Assembly: GCA_008125075.1 (NCBI GenBank)
Contig: VLTH01000002.1
Location: 1,533,451 to 1,597,450 of the forward strand
DNA from: Acetivibrio alkalicellulosi
GTDB taxonomy: Bacteria; Bacillota; Clostridia; Acetivibrionales; Acetivibrionaceae
Reading direction: 5' to 3'
Length of the DNA: 64,000 nucleotides
Below the pieces are notes generated by a model that made no database searches, was not told where the DNA came from, and saw nothing but the letters and a program-made list of their open reading frames with translations. Numbering within the stretch: position 1 is the stretch's first letter; every line of letters starts with the position of its first letter. Both the position numbers and the translations under genes were made by a program. Below, in pieces: positions 33,473 through 42,129 of the stretch.

Positions 33473-34097
33473 TCCCTTCTATACCCGCAATAGCTATAAC
33501 AGACTTTTCTGGAACAAGCATATATCTATCTGTAATCTCAATATCGAGCTTATTTAAATTTAAGATATTATAAATTTCCTTTTGATTTAACAAGGGAAAA
33601 TCCCCATAACCAGGGCTGTACCTTTTTGAGGTAAGCTTTTTCCCCTCTCTTCGTAACAACTTATTTATAAAATCAACCATCCAGTCAAGTGCTCCATCTG
33701 CTGTCTGAGATGCAACTGAATCAAGCACTACACCAAAGGAGGCATTGCCGTTTTTAATTTCATCAGATATTATTTCAGTTATGTTTTTTCCTACAGTAGA
33801 AGCCATCAAAACAACTTCTAAACTATTTTTTAATAGTTTTGCAACACTTTCACTTTTAAAAACTTTATCCTTAGAAAAACTAATGGCATCATTTTGCCAT
33901 TCTTCTATCTTGTACCTTCCAAACACCGCCTTAGTATTACACAATCCAATACCCTGTTTTATCTGTTCATCTAATTTTACCCTATATGTATCATCAAATA
34001 CTGTTTTGGTTTTTTTATACCCAAGCCTTGTAAGAACCATATTTTTGTCAGGTACTACAGGAATATTTTCAAAAAATTTAAGTGTACTAACACACAT
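33465..34097 (-). CDS. Stand-alone methionine synthase activation-domain protein
   Basis: 210 aa matching the Met_synt_B12 activation domain (PF02965). Motifs include VVLDSVASQTADGALDWM and SKRYSPGYGDFPLLNQKEIY, the latter corresponding to the RxSPGYGxxP SAM-binding motif. In single-chain MetH this domain uses SAM and an electron donor to rescue oxidised cob(II)alamin. As a separate protein it must dock on the 806-aa core encoded by the next gene. The 8-bp overlap supports balanced expression of the two. The promoter is not evident. Confidence 0.88.
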   Translation of the reverse strand: MCVSTLKFFENIPVVPDKNMVLTRLGYKKTKTVFDDTYRVKLDEQIKQGIGLCNTKAVFGRYKIEEWQNDAISFSKDKVFKSESVAKLLKNSLEVVLMASTVGKNITEIISDEIKNGNASFGVVLDSVASQTADGALDWMVDFINKLLRREGKKLTSKRYSPGYGDFPLLNQKEIYNILNLNKLDIEITDRYMLVPEKSVIAIAGIEGIE

Positions 34098-34224
34098 TTA
34101 TAAAAGACTCCCATTTATTTAGTATTATTTTATTATATATTAAAGTAAAAAAAAATCAACCTATGGAATATCTTAAAATTTTAAGTTTAATTTATGAAGT
34201 CTTATAATTAATATTAATATTAAT

Positions 34225-34254
34225 AAAAGCTCGGGCATCTAGCACCGAGCTTTT
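34225..34254. terminator. Bidirectional terminator
   Basis: AAAAGCTCGG-N10-CCGAGCTTTT, a perfect 10-bp stem. It lies 38 bp past the stop of the gene at 34293-35102, which it ends. It resembles the terminator at 24838-24862 in core sequence (CTCGG/CCGAG next to GACTTAAAAG). Confidence 0.8.
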
Positions 34255-34292
34255 AAGTCTTTTATGGTCTTTATTAATTATAAAGCATGTAC

Positions 34293-35102
34293 TTATCGAG
34301 GATTAACTCCTGCATTCCAAAAATGAATGATAATGCCGCCGGATGAAATAATATCAACGTTTTTTCCATCATATCTAATAGTCTTTCTAAATGTATCTAC
34401 CCTTTCAGTTCTATTTCTGACCATATCAATAACTTCTTTCGCTATTTCACTATCATATTTACTTGCAATAACAGACTCAGCATAATCACAATCAGCTAAA
34501 TATCGACTTCTATCGCTGCTCCAGAAAAATGATATAGACAATTCAGAAAATTCTCCATCCTCTTCTACCTTAACCCTATCTTCCGGATTTTGTGGGCCAG
34601 GTGTTAAATTAGAATTAGGATTTGGAGTGACTACAGCTCCAGGTATTGGTGTTGGTTCTAGTTCAGTTATTGTTTTTATAATAACCGTTCTTGAACCTGA
34701 ATCCCAATCTACTGATGCTCCTAGCGCTTCTGCTACATAGCGTATAGGTACATAGGTCCTATCGTCCTTTATTATTGCTTTTGTATCCATTGTTTTCATT
34801 TGGTCGTTTATAAAGATATGAGTTTGATTAATTCTGATAAGTACTCTTACATCGTTTTTTGTTATATATACTTCTTTGTACTGTGGATTCCAATCTACTT
34901 TTGCCCCTAAATCTTCTACAACAAATCTTACTGGAATCAATGTTCTACCGTTTTCATCAATAAACGGATTTGCATCAGGGAAAAATACATTGTTACCATC
35001 TACCGTTACTCTAACAACTCCTTGACCACTTACCATCAGTGCTCCACTTAAAACTGCCACCATCATTGCCACTGCAATAGCAACTAAAAGTACTTTTTTC
35101 AT
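34293..35102 (-). CDS. Secreted copper-amine-oxidase N-terminal-like domain protein (paralogue)
   Basis: 269 aa. Signal peptide 1-26 (ending LMVSGQG). Two tandem Cu_amine_oxidN1 repeats (about 28-145) carry LIPVRFVVEDLGAKVDW and VPIRYVAEALGASVDWD. A proline- and threonine-rich linker (about 150-175) leads to a C-terminal region of unknown type (about 180-269). The repeat domain resembles the protein encoded at 2349-3323, but the C-terminal halves differ. Likely an exported envelope protein; function unknown. It is a single-gene unit with its own terminator. Confidence 0.85.
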   Translation of the reverse strand: MKKVLLVAIAVAMMVAVLSGALMVSGQGVVRVTVDGNNVFFPDANPFIDENGRTLIPVRFVVEDLGAKVDWNPQYKEVYITKNDVRVLIRINQTHIFINDQMKTMDTKAIIKDDRTYVPIRYVAEALGASVDWDSGSRTVIIKTITELEPTPIPGAVVTPNPNSNLTPGPQNPEDRVKVEEDGEFSELSISFFWSSDRSRYLADCDYAESVIASKYDSEIAKEVIDMVRNRTERVDTFRKTIRYDGKNVDIISSGGIIIHFWNAGVNPR

Positions 35103-35496
35103 TAATACACACGCCCCCTAAAAAATATATATATATTAATAATATATTAATATCTAAATAATAATTTGGCTTTTCCTACTTTTTTTCATTGGTGACATGC
35201 TTAAAATTCTATTATAATTTTATTATATACTAAAATTTTGAATATTCCAATACTATTTTTCAAACAGACATATATAAGTTTTGCAAAGGCTCCAAGGAGT
35301 ATTTAAAGACTCTAAACTGCCCAAATTAAGTTTTTTGGAATATTTTTCTTTACTTTTCTTAAAATACACCATTTCAAATATTAGATAAGCTTTTTTTATC
35401 AAAAAATGTGTCATGTAAAATTTTTTTTATTTTTTTGAATATTTTTATTCTATTTAATCAAAAATAATTATGATAAAAAAGAAAGGAGATTTTTAT
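35103..35496. other. AT-rich intergenic region with R2 fragment
   Basis: Nearly 400 bp between divergent genes. It contains the R2c fragment at 35276-35358 and long T runs. Promoters for both neighbours must lie here, but none stands out. AAAGGAG directly precedes the coat gene. Confidence 0.5.
35276..35358 (+). repeat. R2 repeat, 3' fragment (copy c)
   Basis: GTTTTGCAAAGGC, GGAGTATTTA, ACTCTAAACTGC and TTGGAATAT follow the 3' half of R2a in order. The 5' half is missing. Confidence 0.6.
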
Positions 35497-35682
35497 ATGT
35501 CTCAATTAAACCATATCGAATTACAAAACTTAAGGCATTTGATTGGCTCCCATGAAACAACTTACAAAAAACTTTCAGATTATGCAAATCAGTGCCAGGA
35601 TCCACAAATTAAGCAGGTATTTCAAAAATCTGCTCAAGATGCAAGAAACACAAAACAACAATTAATGTCATTCTTAAATTAA
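35497..35682 (+). CDS. CotF-like spore coat protein
   Basis: 61 aa beginning MSQLNHIELQNLRHLIGSHE, a short helical protein of the CotF-type coat family found in tandem small genes of Clostridia. A perfect AAAGGAG lies 8 nt before the ATG at 35497; an ATG nine codons earlier precedes that site and is rejected. The next gene encodes a related but longer protein 13 bp downstream, so both are co-expressed, probably in the mother cell during spore coat assembly. Confidence 0.75.
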   Translation: MSQLNHIELQNLRHLIGSHETTYKKLSDYANQCQDPQIKQVFQKSAQDARNTKQQLMSFLN

Positions 35683-35695
35683 GGAGGGTACAAAC

Positions 35696-35947
35696 ATGCA
35701 AGAAAAAGAAATGGTAAACGACCTGCTAAACCAGGTAAAAGGAAGTTTGTCAACATATGCTAATGCTATTTCAGAGTCTTCAAATCCACAGTTACGTCAG
35801 GCTCTACAGCAAATTAGAAATAGCTGTGAAACATTTCACTACGATCTTTATAAACTAGCAGAGCAAAAAGGTTTCTATCATGCTGCACAACAGGCTGAAC
35901 AGAACGAAATTATGCAAGTTAAATCTCAATTTATTGCCGACATGTAA
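35696..35947 (+). CDS. CotF-like spore coat protein
   Basis: 83 aa, helical, with the CotF-type pattern EKEMVNDLLNQVKGSLSTYA, then NPQLRQALQQIRNSCETFH and QKGFYHAAQQAEQNEI. AAGGAGGG lies 7 nt before the ATG. Its arrangement behind a shorter relative and before a long hairpin terminator fits a two-gene coat operon. Assignment is by family pattern; the spore role is inferred. Confidence 0.8.
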   Translation: MQEKEMVNDLLNQVKGSLSTYANAISESSNPQLRQALQQIRNSCETFHYDLYKLAEQKGFYHAAQQAEQNEIMQVKSQFIADM

Positions 35948-35961
35948 TATCTTTTAAAAAA

Positions 35962-36015
35962 AGCCATGACTGGATACAGCTAATCTACTATGAAATTCAT
36001 CAATCAGTCATGGCT
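35962..36015 (+). terminator. Long-loop inverted repeat after coat genes
   Basis: Perfect 11-bp arms AGCCATGACTG and CAGTCATGGCT enclose 32 nt. A run of seven A residues precedes it and AACTTTTG follows. It probably ends the coat transcript, although the long loop is unusual. Confidence 0.55.
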
Positions 36016-36072
36016 TAACTTTTGTCTTACATCTAACACGACAATCTTCTTCCCATAAATGTTGATAATATA

Positions 36073-36105
36073 ACATCTACTACTATTTCACTAGAGGTCT
36101 TATTA
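36073..36105 (+). repeat. R1 repeat, possible left-half fragment (copy f)
   Basis: ATCTACTACTATTTCACT, then AGGTCTTATT, resemble the left half of R1a (CACTACTGTTTCACTTCAGG, CCTTATT). Divergent and short. Confidence 0.35.
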
Positions 36106-36118
36106 GAAGTCTTAGACA

Positions 36119-36304
36119 TTACCACATTCCCGGCCCCATAATAAACAAGTCGTAAAGTTCTCTAACGTCATCATACACTTTACTTTCAGTATTATTTTTT
36201 GAATTTAAATAATCCATTAGATCAGTCAAATCATTTATTTTGTTTTTGTATCCGTCTTTTTCTAGTATATCGTTTATTTGATTGAATATTTCTCTCTCGC
36301 CCAA
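36119..36304 (-). CDS. Small acidic protein, unknown function
   Basis: 61 aa starting at a TTG with a full AAGGAGGAT site 4 nt upstream, strong evidence that it is translated. The sequence is charged and helical (NQINDILEKDGYKNKINDLT), with a C-terminus FIMGPGMW. It lies 33 bp downstream of divIVA at the end of the cell-division cluster. No family is recognised; a role near division is only suggested by position. Confidence 0.65.
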   Translation of the reverse strand: MGEREIFNQINDILEKDGYKNKINDLTDLMDYLNSKNNTESKVYDDVRELYDLFIMGPGMW

Positions 36305-36337
36305 TTTTATCCTCCTTAGCTATTATTTATATAGTTT

Positions 36338-36796
36338 TTAGTTTTCTTCACTAGCTGTAGACTTTAAAATTTCTAATTGAGATAACAAAAGTGCCTCAGA
36401 CTTACTTTTATAAACATAAAGCTTCTTTTTTGTCTCCTCATACTCATATTTAATTCTAATCACTTCTTGATTTGCGTCATTTATAATTTGTTGGGCTTTA
36501 ATTTCCGCTTCTTTAATTACATTCTCTGCCTTCAAATATCCATTTTTTTTAATATCTTCACCTGTCTGTTGTGCAACAATTAATGTATTTTGCAATGATT
36601 CTTCTATGTTTTTATAATGTAAAATAGCTTCATTTAAAACTGCTACTTTATCTTTTAATTCTATATTTTCATGAATAAGTTTTGTGTAGTCTTCTATAAC
36701 CTTATCAAGTATATCATTAACTATATCTTCATTATAACCACCAACCATGCTCTTTTTTATTGTGATATTCTGTAATTCATTAGGTGTATAATTCAT
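36338..36796 (-). CDS. divIVA: Cell-division initiation protein DivIVA
   Basis: 152 aa. The N-terminus (YTPNELQNITIKKSMVGGYN) corresponds to the DivIVA lipid-binding domain, followed by long coiled coils. The usual F-x-x-x-x-R-G-Y motif is altered to SMVGGYN. DivIVA marks curved membrane at poles and septa and positions division and sporulation factors. The ATG at 36796 follows GAGGAG at 7 nt; an upstream ATG overlapping the ylmH stop has no such site. Last of the ylmH-type cluster before the 61-aa gene. Confidence 0.87.
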   Translation of the reverse strand: MNYTPNELQNITIKKSMVGGYNEDIVNDILDKVIEDYTKLIHENIELKDKVAVLNEAILHYKNIEESLQNTLIVAQQTGEDIKKNGYLKAENVIKEAEIKAQQIINDANQEVIRIKYEYEETKKKLYVYKSKSEALLLSQLEILKSTASEEN

Positions 36797-36810
36797 ACTT
36801 GAACTCCTCA

Positions 36811-37593
36811 TCATATAAATTTCTTAATTAAAACATGCACTCTATTCTTTTTTGTTGTATTTCCTATTTTTTGCAGTACAATTCGACCTTTACCCCTTAT
36901 AGATATAGTATCTTCTTCATTAATTATCTTTGAAGCACTAGAAACTTCCTCCCAGTTTAAGTTAACTCTTTGAGATGTTACAAGCTGGGAAATTTTACTT
37001 CTAGAAATTCCAAAACCTGCACTTGCAATACAATCAAGTCTTAATGAAGCTACCGTTGTAGTAATATCTTTGATTTTAGGCTCAAAGCTTTTTATTTCTT
37101 CATCATCTGCAAGTTCAACTTTTACCTTTGCACTTCCAATCTTGCTAAGATAAAGCTCAATAAATTGAGCTATTTCTTTTTTAACAATTATAGTACTAAA
37201 CTCATCACTAACTAAAATATCGCCAATTTTTTCTCTTTTAATACCTAATCCCATCAGTGAACCTAAAAAATCTCTATGAGAAAAGTTATCTCTAGTACTC
37301 CAGGTTATTTTTAAAACATTGAAACAATTTAATTCCCAATCTACAGGCATAGCAGTAGGGCAGAAAACAATAGCTCTTCTTTCTGCCCCGTTATAACCAC
37401 CATAAAAAGCATAGTCCTCTATCCCCATTTTCTTAATAAACCTTTCTACCAACTTTTGCTCATATGGATCTAGATAATCCGAGTAAGTTGCTTTTCCAGT
37501 CTTTTCATACAAATGGTACTTATCTAGTACTTTGCTTAATAATATCCTGTCTTCAGTTTTTGATAAAGTCTTTAATAAATTTTCTTTTTTCAT
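36811..37593 (-). CDS. ylmH: YlmH-family S4-domain RNA-binding protein
   Basis: 260 aa. The N-terminal YlmH domain (FYGGYNGAERRAIVF) is followed by a C-terminal S4 domain (DCIASAGFGISRSKISQLVT, then VNLNWEEVSS). YlmH binds RNA and is tied to the division cluster; recent work on the family links it to ribosome rescue. The ATG directly follows the yggT stop, so translation is coupled. Confidence 0.9.
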   Translation of the reverse strand: MKKENLLKTLSKTEDRILLSKVLDKYHLYEKTGKATYSDYLDPYEQKLVERFIKKMGIEDYAFYGGYNGAERRAIVFCPTAMPVDWELNCFNVLKITWSTRDNFSHRDFLGSLMGLGIKREKIGDILVSDEFSTIIVKKEIAQFIELYLSKIGSAKVKVELADDEEIKSFEPKIKDITTTVASLRLDCIASAGFGISRSKISQLVTSQRVNLNWEEVSSASKIINEEDTISIRGKGRIVLQKIGNTTKKNRVHVLIKKFI

Positions 37594-37872
37594 TTAAATA
37601 ATACTACGCAATATATTTCTAATAATAGTTATAACAACAACAACAATCAGAGGAGACAAATCTACCCTCATACCATCTCCAAATGAAGATGCTTTAATAA
37701 GCTTTCTTATGGGAGATAATAATGGCTCTGTAATCTGATTAATTAATTTAAAAATCATATTTTCTTTAGGTATAGGCATCCATGATGAAATAGCTCTAAT
37801 AAGTATTGTAATTACAATTATAAAAAGAAATAAATCTGCTGCACGCAATACTGTAACTGTCAATTCACTCAT
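37594..37872 (-). CDS. YggT family membrane protein
   Basis: 92 aa with two membrane segments of the YggT family (FLFIIVITILIRAISSWMP, and a C-terminal VVVVITIIRNIL) around ITEPLLSPIRKLI, the diagnostic motif. Small membrane protein of the division cluster (YlmG in B. subtilis), implicated in membrane organisation around the septum. GGAGG lies before the ATG. Confidence 0.9.
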   Translation of the reverse strand: MSELTVTVLRAADLFLFIIVITILIRAISSWMPIPKENMIFKLINQITEPLLSPIRKLIKASSFGDGMRVDLSPLIVVVVITIIRNILRSII

Positions 37873-37884
37873 TTATATCCTCCA

Positions 37885-38343
37885 TTATTTTGACCAAGGA
37901 AAAACAGCCTTGCTGGTTATTTCCTCTTTTACATGACTCATAATATCAACATTATTTGGTGCAACAATAAATATATCATTTGATACCTTTTGAATGTTTC
38001 CATCTAACCCATATATAGAACCACTTAGAAAATCAACTACTCTTTGAGCTGTATCTTTTTCTAAACTGCTTAAGTTAACAACAATAGGTTTCTTGTTTTT
38101 TAAATGATCACATACATCTTTTGCATCATTAAAATTCTCAGGTTGCATAACCATTACCTTAAACTGGGATGTGGAATGAATGTTTACAACTTTGTTATTA
38201 TAATTCTTCTTGCTTAAAGGTTGTACAAATTGTGGTTTCTCAATTTCTTCTTCACTCTCATCCTGACTTTCTAGGTTCTCAATTTCCTCTTCTTCTGTTT
38301 CCCAGCCAACAAAATTAAGAACTCTGTTAAATAATCTTGACAT
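37885..38343 (-). CDS. sepF: Cell-division protein SepF
   Basis: 152 aa. A short N-terminal amphipathic segment (MSRLFNRVLNFVGW) that binds membrane is followed by an acidic linker. The SepF core runs from residue about 65 (VMVMQPENFNDAKDVCDHLK, VVNLSSLEKDTAQRVVDFLSG). SepF forms rings that tether and align FtsZ at the division site. AGGAGG lies before the ATG. It is 35 bp from yggS upstream. Confidence 0.93.
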   Translation of the reverse strand: MSRLFNRVLNFVGWETEEEEIENLESQDESEEEIEKPQFVQPLSKKNYNNKVVNIHSTSQFKVMVMQPENFNDAKDVCDHLKNKKPIVVNLSSLEKDTAQRVVDFLSGSIYGLDGNIQKVSNDIFIVAPNNVDIMSHVKEEITSKAVFPWSK

Positions 38344-38378
38344 TTTGATTACCTCCTGTTTATCTTTTGTAATTTATA

Positions 38379-39080
38379 TTAACTTCTTCTGCCAAACAAA
38401 GCAGTTCCAATCCTAACTATATTTGCACCTTCTTCTATTGCTACTTCATAATCATTACTCATTCCCATGGATAAAAACTCCATACTAACATTATCAAGGT
38501 TTTTTTGTTCAATGTCAATAGATAAATTCCTTAACTTTCTAAATACATCTCTAACCTTCTCTGGATTTTCATCATAAGGCGCTAAAGTCATTAATCCTTT
38601 TATCTTAATATTTTCAAAAACACTTATTTTATTAATTAATTCTATTAAATTTTCTTCAAAAACACCTGATTTAGTCTCTTCCAAAGAAACATTAACCTGA
38701 ATTAATATATCAATAATTCTGCCATATTTTTCAGCTTTCTTTTGTATTTCCTGAGCTAATTCTATCCTGTCAACAGAATGAATCAATTTCACCTTATCTA
38801 CTATATATTTGACCTTATTGGTCTGAAGATTACCAATATGATGCCAGTTACATTTCCTATTTATTATATCGTACTTTTTTGCAAGTTCCTGAACTCTATT
38901 TTCACCTAATTCAATTAATCCTAAATCTATTATAGCCATTATTTTATCAGGTTCAATAGTTTTTGTAACTGCAACAATAGTAATATCATCAGGTTTTCTT
39001 CCGCTTTTTGTAGCAGCTTTTTCAATTTTATTCATAATACATTTAAGATTTTCTCTTAAATAATCAAGTTCACTATTCAT
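38379..39080 (-). CDS. YggS/YlmE family PLP-binding protein
   Basis: 233 aa, the single-domain alanine-racemase-like fold. The PLP lysine lies in IVAVTKTIEP, and the motifs LGENRVQE, WHHIGNLQTNK, IQVNVS and LSMGMSNDYEVAIEEGANIVRIGTA-type ending are all present. YggS proteins maintain pyridoxal-phosphate balance. It overlaps the preceding adaptor gene by 1 bp. Confidence 0.93.
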   Translation of the reverse strand: MNSELDYLRENLKCIMNKIEKAATKSGRKPDDITIVAVTKTIEPDKIMAIIDLGLIELGENRVQELAKKYDIINRKCNWHHIGNLQTNKVKYIVDKVKLIHSVDRIELAQEIQKKAEKYGRIIDILIQVNVSLEETKSGVFEENLIELINKISVFENIKIKGLMTLAPYDENPEKVRDVFRKLRNLSIDIEQKNLDNVSMEFLSMGMSNDYEVAIEEGANIVRIGTALFGRRS

Positions 39081-40348
39081 TAATTAATTATCTGCCCTTC
39101 TTCTATATTTTTTGGATTTATTATGTAACTTGAATAAAGCCGTATTCCACTTCCAAATGAAATATCTTCATTTGTAATAACTGCAAAATCCTTATCCATT
39201 CCAGTTATTTTTACAGGTGTAAACCTTGCTCTATTAGCTCTAACTAAAGCAATTTCGGCTTTCATATTAACAGTATCAACATTTACAAGACTTTTTAAAG
39301 GCACTATAAATCCTGAGTGCCTACTTTTTATTAAATCTATATTTATTTTCCTCAATCCAGCCGTCTCACTCAATGCCTTATCTACCATTACTGAAATTAT
39401 TGCCTTACCTTTATCTTCATCAGATTTATGTGTTATTATTCCGTCAACTACCCTATTGACATCATTTATTCTGATATTAACCCTGTCACCTATTTGGTAA
39501 TTATGAGACATAGAATAATTAAGGGTAAATACAATATAATAATTAATACCATTAATTACTTTTGTAAATGGCTCATTTTCCTTTACATTTAGGTCATCAA
39601 TCTCTTTTTGTTTTTTTTCTATTTTTATACTATTTAAATCATTTAAAGTTAATTGTTCAATTATTTGTGGAGTAAGCATTTGCTCATAACCATCCACAAA
39701 ATATGATACTGTACCAGGATATTTGGAAAAAACATCTCTTGTATTTTGATTTATTCTATCTTGCAATACATTTCTTTCGCTTATTAAAGCATTTATGTGA
39801 GAAGTTGGTCTGCTTAATCCACCTATTATTGATGCCTGCTTATGAATAATTCCGTCAATTTCATCTTTAACTTTTCTTATTTCAGTAAGTTTGTTTTGAT
39901 TTGTATAGTCTATCAAAACCATTAGTCTATCCTCAATTTCTTTATCTAATTTTCTAACATCTGCTGAAAAAAAATCTCTTGTTTTACTTTCTTCTCTTTG
40001 AGCAGTTATTATCTTTAAGTCCAGCATTCTCAAATCATCTAGCAGCTTTTCAGAGGATGTGTTTAGTATAGTGGCAATCCTTGAGTTAGCACTAATTCTT
40101 TCACCCTCATTTATATCTTTAATACATTTTCCATCCATAGGTGAACTCATTACCACTTCACTTCTTACAATAAATGCATCAACATTTTCCGACCTCTCAA
40201 TTTCACCCATTCTAATAATATCAGTATTAACCCCATCTCCATAAATCCACAGCACAAAAGAAGGAATATACAAAATTAAAAACAATCCAACTAAAACAGT
40301 TCCTAAACGTAATCTCTTTACTGCTTTTTTATTTTTGTTTTTCTCCAT
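39080..40348 (-). CDS. HlyD-like membrane-fusion (adaptor) protein
   Basis: 422 aa from the ATG at 40348. An N-terminal membrane anchor (LRLGTVLVGLFLILYIPSFV) is followed by a lipoyl-like barrel segment (CIKDINEGERISANSRIATI), a central coiled coil (about 115-270), and C-terminal beta domains. It belongs to the HlyD/YlmD-position adaptors found between yggS and ynbB in many Clostridia. No inner-membrane transporter partner is adjacent, so it may not be a classic efflux component. The start seven codons earlier lacks a ribosome-binding site. Confidence 0.75.
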   Translation of the reverse strand: MEKNKNKKAVKRLRLGTVLVGLFLILYIPSFVLWIYGDGVNTDIIRMGEIERSENVDAFIVRSEVVMSSPMDGKCIKDINEGERISANSRIATILNTSSEKLLDDLRMLDLKIITAQREESKTRDFFSADVRKLDKEIEDRLMVLIDYTNQNKLTEIRKVKDEIDGIIHKQASIIGGLSRPTSHINALISERNVLQDRINQNTRDVFSKYPGTVSYFVDGYEQMLTPQIIEQLTLNDLNSIKIEKKQKEIDDLNVKENEPFTKVINGINYYIVFTLNYSMSHNYQIGDRVNIRINDVNRVVDGIITHKSDEDKGKAIISVMVDKALSETAGLRKINIDLIKSRHSGFIVPLKSLVNVDTVNMKAEIALVRANRARFTPVKITGMDKDFAVITNEDISFGSGIRLYSSYIINPKNIEEGQIIN

Positions 40349-40370
40349 TTTACCGCCTTCTTCTGGCACC

Positions 40371-41657
40371 TTATACCAATCCTTTTTCCATCATTTTTTG
40401 AACAGCTATCATAACACCAAGTTTTATATGCTCATATACAAGTCCTCCCTGCATATAAGCTACAAAAGGAGGTTTTATTGGACCATCTGCACTAAGTTCT
40501 ATAGATGATCCCTGTACAAATGCTCCTGCTGCCATTATTACCGGACTATCATATCCAGGCATTTCCCATGGCTCTGGTAAAACAAAAGAATCTACTGGGG
40601 AGCCTTTCTGGATGCCCTGACAAAAAGCTATCAAACTATCTGCATTTTTAAATTTAACTGCCTGTATTATATCTCCTCTTTTTTCATTAACTCCAGGGCT
40701 TGTCTCAAAACCAAGAAGACTCATCAATGAAGCACAAAAAATTGCACCTTTTAGACTCTCTGCAACAACATGAGGCGCCATAAACAGCCCTTGAATCATA
40801 AGTCTTGTGTTTCCTAAAGAAGCTCCTATTTTCTTTCCTAATCCCGGTGCTGTCATTCTATATGCTGTTTTTGCAACACATTCCTTCTTTCCAACTACAT
40901 ATCCTCCAGTCAGAGCAAGCCCACCACCAGGATTTTTTATTAAAGATCCTGCAATAAGATCTGCTCCTACTTCAACAGGTTCTCTGTCCTCAACAAATTC
41001 TCCATAGCAATTATCAACAAGTACAACTATATCACTATTAATGCTTTTTATATGTTTTATAATCTTTTCGATTTCATCAATTGACAAAGACGGTCTCCAC
41101 TCATATCCTTTTGATCTTTGTATTAAAATCATCTTAGTCTTTTTACAAATAGCTTTTTCAATAGCTTCAAAATCAGGTCTCCCACCTTCTAAAAGCTCGA
41201 CCTGTTTGTAAGAAATTCCAAATTCTCTTAAAGAACCTCCGCCTTCACCTCTTATTCCAATTACTTCTTCTAGTGTATCATAAGGTTTTCCTGCAACAGA
41301 CAATAATTCTTCACCAGGTCTTAAATTACCATACAAACATAAAGCCAGTGCATGAGTACCAGACATTATCTGATGTCTTACCAAAGCATCTTCAGCCTTA
41401 AATACATCTTTATAAATAGATTCTAAACCATCTCTGCCCTTGTCATCATAACCATATCCAGTAGTGCCATGAAAATGTGTATCATTCAAATTATTATTTT
41501 GCATTGCCCTAATAACTTTAAACTGATTATATTCCTTTATTTGGCTTATTTTATCAAACTCATAAGCAGCATTCTTTTCTGCTAAAACAGCCATTTCCAG
41601 AACTTTACTTTCAATTAAAAACTCTTCTTTTATGTATTTCTTATAATCTGATATCAT
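40371..41657 (-). CDS. YnbB/methionine gamma-lyase-like PLP enzyme
   Basis: 428 aa of the aluminium-resistance/YnbB family (PF06838), type I PLP fold. The PLP lysine lies in LIAGSLIKNPGGGLALTGGY, and the substrate region includes HFHGTTGYGYDDKGRDGLE. Reaction uncertain: relatives are annotated as methionine gamma-lyase-like. The gene heads the division-cluster operon in many Clostridia. GTAGGAG precedes the ATG. Confidence 0.88.
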   Translation of the reverse strand: MISDYKKYIKEEFLIESKVLEMAVLAEKNAAYEFDKISQIKEYNQFKVIRAMQNNNLNDTHFHGTTGYGYDDKGRDGLESIYKDVFKAEDALVRHQIMSGTHALALCLYGNLRPGEELLSVAGKPYDTLEEVIGIRGEGGGSLREFGISYKQVELLEGGRPDFEAIEKAICKKTKMILIQRSKGYEWRPSLSIDEIEKIIKHIKSINSDIVVLVDNCYGEFVEDREPVEVGADLIAGSLIKNPGGGLALTGGYVVGKKECVAKTAYRMTAPGLGKKIGASLGNTRLMIQGLFMAPHVVAESLKGAIFCASLMSLLGFETSPGVNEKRGDIIQAVKFKNADSLIAFCQGIQKGSPVDSFVLPEPWEMPGYDSPVIMAAGAFVQGSSIELSADGPIKPPFVAYMQGGLVYEHIKLGVMIAVQKMMEKGLV

Positions 41658-41803
41658 TATAAACTCTCCTACTTCAATCTAAAACATCAGTAAATTATTT
41701 CTATTTACAAAATATTTTAATGCTATCATTAATAAATTATATATTAACCTGTTTTTAATATCAACCGTATCAAAAAAACTTAATATTTATGAATTTCTGA
41801 AAC

Positions 41804-41870
41804 ATTACTTCCACTTTTTCACGTGGACTATTTGGCATCAAATAAGACCTGTAGTGAAAGTAGAAGTTAT
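41804..41870 (+). repeat. R1 palindromic repeat, copy b
   Basis: ATTACTTCCACTTTTTCACG, then CTATTTGGCATCAAATAAG, then CTGTAGTGAAAGTAGAAGT. It matches the reverse complement of R1a almost throughout, including the central ATTTGGCATCAAATAA. Confidence 0.75.
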
Positions 41871-42072
41871 ATTTTTTATATAATAATATTCGACATTTAA
41901 TGCTTGAATCCTTCATTTTAAAATATGGCTTCACATCTTTCTATTTCCAAGGTGACTGTAACAAATGTTTTTCTTCACATTGACTAAATTCCCCCACCTT
42001 GTTTACCCCTGTTTATTTATTTATTATACTGTTATAATATATTTGTACCTAAGCTTTTAACTTGTATTAACA

Positions 42073-42107
42073 CACATTCATGAGCAAAAAGCTTGCCAAC
42101 ATAGTAT
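42073..42107 (+). repeat. R3 repeat, 5' fragment (copy c)
   Basis: ACATTCATGAGCAAAAAGCT, then CCAACATAGTAT, match the first third of R3a. It ends 22 bp before the start codon of the pseudouridine synthase gene and includes part of its leader. Confidence 0.6.
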
Positions 42108-42129
42108 AAAAAAATAAACAGGTGATAAA

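Larger units (their letters stand above)
41658..42129. other. Intergenic region with two repeats
   Basis: About 470 bp between divergent genes. It contains R1b (41804-41870) and R3c (42073-42107). The stretch between holds a TTATAATATATTTG with a possible -10, but no matched -35 box. No ORF with a ribosome-binding site. Confidence 0.5.

Noticed and set aside
34098-34292. Cobalamin or SAM riboswitch before the methionine synthase genes
   Set aside because: The region is short and AT-rich and has no B12 box or SAM-I core; its one hairpin is a terminator.
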